A stretch of DNA of 64,000 bases, from contig NZ_CP046582.1 of the NCBI RefSeq assembly GCF_018141005.1, forward strand, positions 2,232,001-2,296,000. Direction: 5' to 3'. The notes under the pieces are model-generated. The model saw only the letters and a list, made by a program, of their open reading frames with translations, was not told the origin of the DNA and made no database searches. Positions within the stretch are counted from its first letter, which is position 1. Every line of letters begins with the position of its first letter. Shown piece by piece: positions 58,556 through 64,000 of the stretch. The translations under genes were made by a program, and so were the position numbers. The stretch is from Erwinia sp. E602. Lineage in GTDB: Bacteria > Pseudomonadota > Gammaproteobacteria > Enterobacterales > Enterobacteriaceae.

Positions 58556-59421
58556 CGCTTCGTATTGGCAGCCACCCGGACAACCTGTCGCTGTTTATTC
58601 TGCGCCATCGCGGCGTGCTGGAGAGCGCGCTGGCAGACGCGGGCGGGGTGGCCTGGGTGGACTACCTGCACGGCGGCGACAGCGCCAGCCTGCTGAGCGA
58701 TGGACGGCTGGACGTGGCCGGCACCGGCTCGACGCCGCCGGTGATCGCCGCCGGCAACGGACTGGACGTCGCCTATCTCGCCGCCTCGCCGGATCGCGGG
58801 GCCAGCTGCGCGCTACTGGCGATGAAGGAGGGGCCATACAGAAGCCTCGACGACCTGCGCGGCGCGCGCATTGCCTGTATGCAGGGCTCGTTTACCGATC
58901 GCTTTATCGCCCGCCTGTTGCTGCAGCAGGGGCTACGGCTGGAAGACGTCACGCTGGTCGATCTCAACGGCAGCGATTCGGCGCGCGCGCTGCGTGAAGG
59001 GCGGGTGGATCTGTGGGCGGCGATTGATCCCTGGCTGACCGCAGCGCGGGATGCTAAAAAAATCCGCTGCGTGGCCCAGGCCGACGATGCGATCGCCAAC
59101 CGCTCGCTGTTCTGGTGCCGCCGGCGCTGGCTGCAGCAGCACGAAGCGCTGGCGGAACCGCTGCTCGACGCGCTGACCGCCAACGATCGCTGGATCGCCC
59201 TGCATCCGCGCCAGGCAGCAGAGCTGCTGCACCAGCACCTGCCCGGCGCGGTCAGCGCCGCCCACTGGCTGACGACCATTGGCGCGCGGCCGTGGGGTAT
59301 TCAACGGATGAACGATGCGCTGCTCGCCGGGCAGCAACGGCAGGCCGACGATCTGTTGGCCGCCGGATTTATCACCCAGCCGCTGGCGATTGCCGCCGCG
59401 GTGGCACAGGAACCACGATGA
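58552..59421 (+). CDS. Sulfonate-type ABC substrate-binding protein without a signal peptide
   Basis: A 289-residue SsuA/TauA-like (NMT1) binding protein: GTGSTPPVIAAGNGLDVAYLAASP and LRGARIACMQGSFTDRFIARLL are typical. No signal peptide or lipobox is visible; the frame starts directly with the mature-like MTLRIGSHPDNLSLFILRHRGV. No permease or ATPase gene adjoins. It overlaps a monooxygenase stub by 4 bp, so the two look like the remains of an alkyl- or arylsulfonate locus. It may be non-functional as a transporter part, or cytoplasmic. Confidence 0.75.
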   Translation: MTLRIGSHPDNLSLFILRHRGVLESALADAGGVAWVDYLHGGDSASLLSDGRLDVAGTGSTPPVIAAGNGLDVAYLAASPDRGASCALLAMKEGPYRSLDDLRGARIACMQGSFTDRFIARLLLQQGLRLEDVTLVDLNGSDSARALREGRVDLWAAIDPWLTAARDAKKIRCVAQADDAIANRSLFWCRRRWLQQHEALAEPLLDALTANDRWIALHPRQAAELLHQHLPGAVSAAHWLTTIGARPWGIQRMNDALLAGQQRQADDLLAAGFITQPLAIAAAVAQEPR

Positions 59422-59494
59422 AAAAACAGAGAACGCTGGCCGCTGGCTGCCGCATTGGGAGGATCCCCTGACAGGTCACCCGGGGTTGTGAATG

Positions 59495-59893
59495 TTATTG
59501 CTGATACTGCTCATCCGTCACATGCTCCAGCCAGTCAATGGCGCTGCCGTTCACCTCCTCAGCAATCGCCACATGGGTCATGCTGCTCTCCACTCCGGCC
59601 CCGTGCCAGTGTTTCACGCCGGGGCGGATCCATACGCTGTCGCCTTCGGCGATCTGCTGCGCGGCTTTTCCCCACTCCTGCACCCAGCCCTGGCCGGCGA
59701 TCACGATCAGCGTCTGCCCTAGTGGATGCGTATGCCAGGCGGTGCGCGCGCCGGGGCTGAATGACACGGTAGCCCCGCTGACCCGTGCCGGTTCGGTGGT
59801 TTTAAACGGCTGGTTAATCTTTACCCTACCGCTGAAGTAGCTGGCCGGGCCATCGGTGGTGGGGGTGCTGGCTTTTTTCGTTACGTCGATCAT
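59495..59893 (-). CDS. Small cupin domain protein
   Basis: A 132-residue single-domain cupin. The metal-binding motif 1 is GARTAWHTHPLGQTLIVIAGQG and motif 2 is PGVKHWHGA. It resembles the (R)-mandelonitrile lyase-like / carboxymuconolactone-associated cupins common in proteobacteria. Substrate unknown. The frame extends to 59920, but MIDVTKKASTPTT at 59893 is the usual type of start. Confidence 0.85.
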   Translation of the reverse strand: MIDVTKKASTPTTDGPASYFSGRVKINQPFKTTEPARVSGATVSFSPGARTAWHTHPLGQTLIVIAGQGWVQEWGKAAQQIAEGDSVWIRPGVKHWHGAGVESSMTHVAIAEEVNGSAIDWLEHVTDEQYQQ

Positions 59894-60248
59894 CAGAAAT
59901 CCCTGATTAAAACAGATCACAGCAGCCAGTATGCCAGCGGTAACCTCGTCGGCCTTATGACAAATTTTTAGTTACTGTGCAAAAAAATGAATGAACCGGG
60001 TATGTAATTTATCTTAATAACTTTCTGTTATTTATGAAATTTCATCTCTCAGCATGACAAGGTTATCTTACAGATGAAAATTCTGAACTGCCCGGACTGC
60101 GAGTAATAGTCTCAGTGAGATCGTTACTTTCGCCGGATACCTCACTTTTTTATCTTTTTATGCATTCCTGCGAAACTTTCTGCGCGTGCTGGCGAACCAT
60201 AGAAGAAAGCATACCCTTAATCTGAATCTTATCTGACAGGAGTGGACT
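59894..60248. promoter_or_regulatory. AT-rich promoter region of the peroxiredoxin operon
   Basis: 355 bp without a gene, clearly more AT-rich than its surroundings. It should hold the promoters of the cupin gene (minus strand) and of the peroxiredoxin-DsbD-like-sigma-NrsF operon. An ECF-type autoregulated promoter is expected, but no element could be assigned with confidence. Confidence 0.45.
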
Positions 60249-60824
60249 ATGACCCGCATGAAAAAAATGTTCTCCGCACTGACCGCCACCGCCGTTCTGG
60301 GCTTGTCCGTCGCTGCGCTGCCGGCGCAGGCGGCACTTAAGGCCGGTGAAAAAGCGCCGGACTTTACCCTGCAGGCGGCGCTGGGCGGCAAGCCGATGAG
60401 CTTCTCGCTGCAGCAGGCGCTGAAGAAAGGGCCGGTAGTGCTCTACTTCTTCCCGGCCGCCTTTAGCGCCGGTTGCACCATTGAGGCACACGCCTTTGCC
60501 GAAGCGACCGACGGCTTCAAAAAGCTCGGGGCCAGCGTGGTTGGCGTTACGGCCGGCAATGTCGATCAGATCGGCGAGTTCTCGCGCCTTGAGTGCCGCG
60601 ATAAGTTTACCGTCGCGGCTGACCCGGGCGCGAAAGTGGCTACCGAGTACGATACGTTGATCAAGCTGGCAGATAAAACGCTCTCTGACCGCACCTCCTA
60701 CGTGATCGCGCCGGACGGCAAAATCCTGCTCAGCTATACCGACCGCAACCCGGAAACGCACATCGACAAAACGATGGCCGCCGTGAAGCAGTACAGCGAA
60801 ACGCATCCCGCTAAAGCACTGTAA
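60249..60824 (+). CDS. Periplasmic peroxiredoxin
   Basis: A 191-residue AhpC/TSA-family peroxiredoxin with a signal peptide cleaved after AQA (residue 28). The probable peroxidatic cysteine is Cys76 in FSAGCTIEAHAF, and Cys116 (RLECRDKF) is a candidate resolving cysteine. It would reduce peroxides in the periplasm with electrons from the downstream DsbD-like protein. AGGAG precedes the ATG at 60249; an ATG at 60258 is also possible. First gene of a four-gene operon. Confidence 0.88.
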   Translation: MTRMKKMFSALTATAVLGLSVAALPAQAALKAGEKAPDFTLQAALGGKPMSFSLQQALKKGPVVLYFFPAAFSAGCTIEAHAFAEATDGFKKLGASVVGVTAGNVDQIGEFSRLECRDKFTVAADPGAKVATEYDTLIKLADKTLSDRTSYVIAPDGKILLSYTDRNPETHIDKTMAAVKQYSETHPAKAL

Positions 60825-60850
60825 TCCGCAATATCACCGAGGCCAGCATC

Positions 60851-62101
60851 ATGTTAACCGCCATGCTGGCCGCCTTTGCAGGCGGCCTGATCCTGAATTT
60901 TATGCCCTGCGTTTTCCCGGTGATCTCACTGAAGGCGCTCAGCCTGCTCGGGCAGCAGGGCAACGCCGCGGAAACGCGCAAAGAGGGGCTGGGCTTTCTG
61001 CTCGGCGTGGTGGTGACCATGCTGGCGCTGGCCGCGCTGTTGCTGGCCCTGCGCGCCGGCGGTACGGCGGTCGGCTGGGGCTTCCAGCTGCAGTCTCCGC
61101 TGGTGGTCGCCGCGCTGGCGCTGGTGATCCTGCTGGCCGCCATCAACCTGCTTGGCGTGTTTGAAGTCGGCTTAACGGCACAGCGTGCAGGAGCGCTTGA
61201 AGGCGGCAAGGGCACCTTTACCCGCTCGGCGCTGACCGGCGCGCTATCCATTATCGTCGCCACGCCGTGCTCGGCGCCCTTTATGGCCGGCGCGGTCGGC
61301 TATGCGCTGGTGCAGCCGACCGCCGTGGCGCTGCTGATTTTCCTGATGCTGGCGCTCGGCTTCGCCGCGCCTTTTGTGCTGATTTCGCTGTTCCCGGCGC
61401 TGGCGCAGCGGCTGCCGCGTCCCGGCGCCTGGATGGCGACGCTGCGGCGCGGGCTGGCATTCCCGATGTTTGCCGCCTGGGGATGGCTGGTTTGGGTGCT
61501 GGCGCAGCAGGCGGGCACCACCGCGCTGGCCGCGCTGCTGGCGGCTTCGGTGGTGGTCAGTTTTGCTGCCTGGATCTACGGCATTGCGCAGCACCGCCAG
61601 TTTGCCGGGCGCAGCTATAAGGCGCTGCTGGCGGTGGCCGCCGTGCTGCTGCTGGTGACGGTGATCCCGCTGCCGGGGGTGATGAAGGTCACGGCAGCAC
61701 CGACGCCGTTAGCCGCCAGCACGCCACCGGCGGGGCAGGAGAAAACCACGCCCGTCGCCTGGACGCCGCAGGCGCTGAGCGAAAACGAGGGCAAAGGTCG
61801 GCCGATTCTGGTTAACTTTACCGCCTCCTGGTGTATTACCTGCCAGGTGAACGAACGCACGTCACTCTCCACCGCCGCGGTGAAAGCGGCGCTGGCGCGC
61901 ACCGATACCCTGTATATGGTTGGTGACTCAACCAAATTTAACCCGGATATTGACGATATGCTGACGAAGTTTGGTCAGGGCGGCCTGCCGTTCTACCTGG
62001 TCTACCCCGCCAGCGGCGGTAAGCCGGAAGTGCTGCCGCAGGTGCTGACCCCGGCGATTGTGGTCAGTGCGCTGGAACGTGCGGCGGCGAAAAAAACATA
62101 A
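60851..62101 (+). CDS. DsbD/ScsB-like thiol:disulfide transporter with a thioredoxin domain
   Basis: A 416-residue membrane protein: about eight helices carrying the DsbD-type membrane cysteines Cys20 (NFMPCVFPVISLK) and Cys140 (ATPCSAPFM), then a periplasmic thioredoxin-like domain with CXXC at Cys328-Cys331 (ASWCITCQ). The N-terminal alpha domain of true DsbD is absent. It should carry electrons from cytoplasmic thioredoxin to the periplasm, probably to the upstream peroxiredoxin, 26 bp away. Confidence 0.9.
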   Translation: MLTAMLAAFAGGLILNFMPCVFPVISLKALSLLGQQGNAAETRKEGLGFLLGVVVTMLALAALLLALRAGGTAVGWGFQLQSPLVVAALALVILLAAINLLGVFEVGLTAQRAGALEGGKGTFTRSALTGALSIIVATPCSAPFMAGAVGYALVQPTAVALLIFLMLALGFAAPFVLISLFPALAQRLPRPGAWMATLRRGLAFPMFAAWGWLVWVLAQQAGTTALAALLAASVVVSFAAWIYGIAQHRQFAGRSYKALLAVAAVLLLVTVIPLPGVMKVTAAPTPLAASTPPAGQEKTTPVAWTPQALSENEGKGRPILVNFTASWCITCQVNERTSLSTAAVKAALARTDTLYMVGDSTKFNPDIDDMLTKFGQGGLPFYLVYPASGGKPEVLPQVLTPAIVVSALERAAAKKT

Positions 62102-62154
62102 CCATTCTGCGCGCCTGCGGGCGCGCCGGATTTCGTGAGGAAGGGAATGCCAGC

Positions 62155-62775
62155 GTGACCGTCGCAGAGCAAGAGAGTTCGCCACAGCCCGCGCCGCGTG
62201 AAGCGTGGCCGCGGCTGATGGCCCGTGCCCAGCGCGGCGACGGCCAGGCGTACGCCCGCCTGCTGACCAGCCTGCTGCCGGCGATCCGCGCGCTGATACG
62301 GCGGCAGATTGCCGATCCGCTGCTCACCGAGGATGTGATCCAGGACGTGCTGCTCAGCCTGCACCGGGTGCGGCACACCTACGATCCGCGCTGCCCATTT
62401 TTACCCTGGCTGACGGCGATCGTCTCCGCGCGCAGCACGGATGCGCTGCGCCGTCGCGGCCGCGATCGCCGCTGGCACCCGGCAGCTGACGGCCCGAACG
62501 GTGACGTGAGCGAACCGCCAGACGCGCCGGCGGCGCGCGGTGATGAGCCGGGATTTTCCCTGCATCAGCGCGACCGCCAGCGCGAACTGCAGGGCATTCT
62601 CGGCCAGCTGCCGCTGCGCCAGCGTGAGGTGGTGGAAGATATTCATCTGCGGGAGATGAGCCTGGCCGAGGCGGCCAGTAAAAGCCAGCTGAGCGTGGCG
62701 GCGGTGAAGTCGCTGCTGCATCGGGCGCTGACCACCCTGCGGCGCTATGGAGAAAAAAATGACCGATCATCGTAA
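62155..62775 (+). CDS. ECF RNA polymerase sigma factor
   Basis: A 206-residue group 4 sigma factor. Region 2 is around residues 25-95 (DPLLTEDVIQDVLLSLHRVRHTYDP), and region 4 ends the protein (LPLRQREVVEDIHLREMSLAEAA, then LLHRALTTLRR). It starts at a GTG after GAGGAAGGGA. The 3' end overlaps the NrsF gene by 17 bp, so sigma and anti-sigma are made together. It probably drives its own operon in response to redox or metal stress. Confidence 0.9.
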   Translation: MTVAEQESSPQPAPREAWPRLMARAQRGDGQAYARLLTSLLPAIRALIRRQIADPLLTEDVIQDVLLSLHRVRHTYDPRCPFLPWLTAIVSARSTDALRRRGRDRRWHPAADGPNGDVSEPPDAPAARGDEPGFSLHQRDRQRELQGILGQLPLRQREVVEDIHLREMSLAEAASKSQLSVAAVKSLLHRALTTLRRYGEKNDRSS

Positions 62776-63394
62776 ACTTATCGCCGAACTGAGCCGTGAT
62801 GCCGTACCGGTGCGGCGGCCGCTTACCCGGCCGTGGCGCCTGTTAAGCTGGCTGTTGATCGCGCTGCCGTGCGGCGCGTTGATGAGCCTGCTTTCCGCCC
62901 GGCCGCTGACCGACTGGTCGCAGCCCGGTGCAGAATGGGCGCTGCTGCAGCTGGCGCTGTGCCTGCTGGCCGGGCTGTTTGCTATGCTGCAGGCCTTCAC
63001 GTTAAGTATCGCCGGACGGCGTAAGCTGAGCTGGAAATGGTTACTGCCGCTGGCCGCTGGCTGGCTGCTGGCGCTGCTGATGGGGCAGGCGACCGCGACG
63101 CTGCCGTCGGCCGATCATGATGCCAGCAGCTGCTATCGCTTTATGCTGACGGTCAGCGTGCCGATGGTGCTGATAACGCTGCTCTACCTGCGGCGCACCC
63201 GCACGCTCTATCCGTTACAAAGCCTGGCGGCGGCCGGTTTTGGCGTCGCCTGTATGGCGATGGCGCTGCTGATGCTGTGCCACCCGGTGCATCAGCATCC
63301 GCTGGATCTGCTGCTGCACGTCGCCGCCTTTATCAGCATTATCGCGCTGACTCTCGTCAGCGGCCGCTGGCTGGTTGGCCTGCCGCGTTCCTGA
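62759..63394 (+). CDS. NrsF family (DUF1109) anti-sigma protein
   Basis: A 211-residue inner-membrane protein with six predicted helices, of the NrsF/DUF1109 family (negative regulator of sigma F in Caulobacter). Two cysteines (SSCYRFMLT and LLMLCHPVH) lie in or near membrane segments and may sense redox or metal stress. GGAG six bases before the ATG at 62759 favours it over the ATG at 62747. It is the last gene of the operon and ends at a hairpin shared with map. Confidence 0.88.
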   Translation: MTDHRKLIAELSRDAVPVRRPLTRPWRLLSWLLIALPCGALMSLLSARPLTDWSQPGAEWALLQLALCLLAGLFAMLQAFTLSIAGRRKLSWKWLLPLAAGWLLALLMGQATATLPSADHDASSCYRFMLTVSVPMVLITLLYLRRTRTLYPLQSLAAAGFGVACMAMALLMLCHPVHQHPLDLLLHVAAFISIIALTLVSGRWLVGLPRS

Positions 63395-63419
63395 GGGCAG
63401 CCCGGCGGCAGCCCTCAGG
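63390..63419. terminator. Convergent hairpin between nrsF-like and map
   Basis: CCTGAGGGC and GCCCTCAGG form a perfect 9-bp stem with a 12-nt loop; the left arm includes the TGA of the NrsF-like gene. T-runs are lacking, so it is a moderate bidirectional terminator candidate. Confidence 0.65.
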
Positions 63420-63433
63420 AACGTTAACCGCTA

Positions 63434-64000
63434 TTACACCGGCGAGTAATCACCCAGCCCGTCCGGCCACGGCGTTAACAGATCGAAGCCGGTTTCGGTG
63501 ACGGCAACGGTGTGCTCCCACTGCGCCGACAGTGAGCGGTCTTTGGTCACCACCGTCCAGCCGTCGCCCAGCACGCTCACCGCCTGCTTACCGGCGTTGA
63601 TCATCGGTTCAATGGTGAAGATCATCCCCGGTTCCAGCACCATGCCCTGGCCCGGATTACCGTAGTGCAGGATCTGCGGTACGTCGTGATAGATACGGCC
63701 AATGCCGTGGCCGCAGTACTCGCGCACCACGCTGAAGCCGCTGGCTTCGGCCAGCTTCTGGATCGCGGAGCCGATATCGCCGAGGGTGTTGCCAGGGCGC
63801 ACGGCGCGGATACCGGCCAGCATCGCCTCGTAGGTGACTTCAACCAGGCGCTTTGCACGAATCGACGGCGTGCCGACGTAGTACATGCGGCTGGTATCGC
63901 CAAACCAGCCGTCGCAGATCAGCGCCACGTCAATATTGACGATATCACCGTCGCGCAGGCCTTTCTTATCGGTAGGGATGCCGTGGCACACCACGTGATT
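63434..64000 (-). CDS. map: Type I methionine aminopeptidase, C-terminal 188 residues
   Basis: The 3' part of a methionine aminopeptidase that removes N-terminal methionine. VDVALICDGWFGDTSRMY, REYCGHGIGR and FTIEPMINAG carry metal-binding Asp, His and Glu residues, and EHTVAVTE carries the last glutamate. The gene continues off the right edge (the sequence reads NHVVCHGIP before the first internal start). It differs clearly from the E. coli housekeeping Map next to rpsB and is far from any ribosomal gene here, so it is probably a second Map paralogue. Confidence 0.93.
   Translation of the reverse strand, partial: NHVVCHGIPTDKKGLRDGDIVNIDVALICDGWFGDTSRMYYVGTPSIRAKRLVEVTYEAMLAGIRAVRPGNTLGDIGSAIQKLAEASGFSVVREYCGHGIGRIYHDVPQILHYGNPGQGMVLEPGMIFTIEPMINAGKQAVSVLGDGWTVVTKDRSLSAQWEHTVAVTETGFDLLTPWPDGLGDYSPV

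Overview
The window looks like chromosome from a member of the Enterobacterales, most probably Erwiniaceae (Erwinia/Pantoea type). It is GC-rich and densely coded, the proteins read as close relatives of E. coli K-12 ones, and there is an RcsA-like regulator, a complete D-galactonate operon and a single-chain nitrate reductase/flavoreductase. The genus is inferred from gene content only.

The backbone is the replication-terminus side of an enterobacterial chromosome. From left to right: araB (first 18 codons), araFGH-araC, add, ydgA, manA, fumC, [accessory regulators, yajD, VOC protein, DUF3290/DUF421 pair], tus with a Ter site, [MFS pump, alpha/beta hydrolase and its LysR regulator], ynfM/ynfL, mlc, bioD-like, a DHA2 pump, ynfD, ynfB, ynfA, ydfG, guaD, dcp, a racemase-like protein, a DUF441 protein, gdhA-type dehydrogenase, dsdA, fabV, a LacI regulator with an inositol dehydrogenase-like gene, three 128-bp tandem repeats, a second Gfo/Idh/MocA oxidoreductase, the nitrate reductase fusion, an LLM oxidoreductase, a GNAT acetyltransferase, a Fur-type TonB receptor, dgoRKADT, a SelT/W/H protein, a sulfonate-type binding protein with a monooxygenase stub, a cupin, a peroxiredoxin / DsbD-like / ECF sigma / NrsF operon, and the 3' part of a methionine aminopeptidase. 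The run manA-fumC-tus-ynfM/L-mlc-ynfK-ynfDBA-ydfG-dcp resembles the E. coli terminus flank, with extra genes inserted.

Chromosome-organisation signals agree with this: a Ter site next to tus, one perfect matS site inside the nitrate reductase gene, one matS-like site between araF and araG, and KOPS octamers found by eye that mostly point right. Ter polarity and KOPS both suggest that dif lies to the right of the tus locus.

The most interesting regulatory locus is 43797-43918: a sigma-54 promoter, two small hairpins with A1/G4 hexanucleotide loops, and an intrinsic terminator that overlaps the second hairpin, directly in front of the fused nitrate reductase. This is the layout expected for NasR/ANTAR antitermination. 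Other clear control sites are an AraC/CRP region between araB and araF, a DgoR-type operator, a three-half-site LysR operator at 19651-19676, and a Fur box. No tRNA, rRNA, CRISPR array, prophage or intact insertion sequence was seen.
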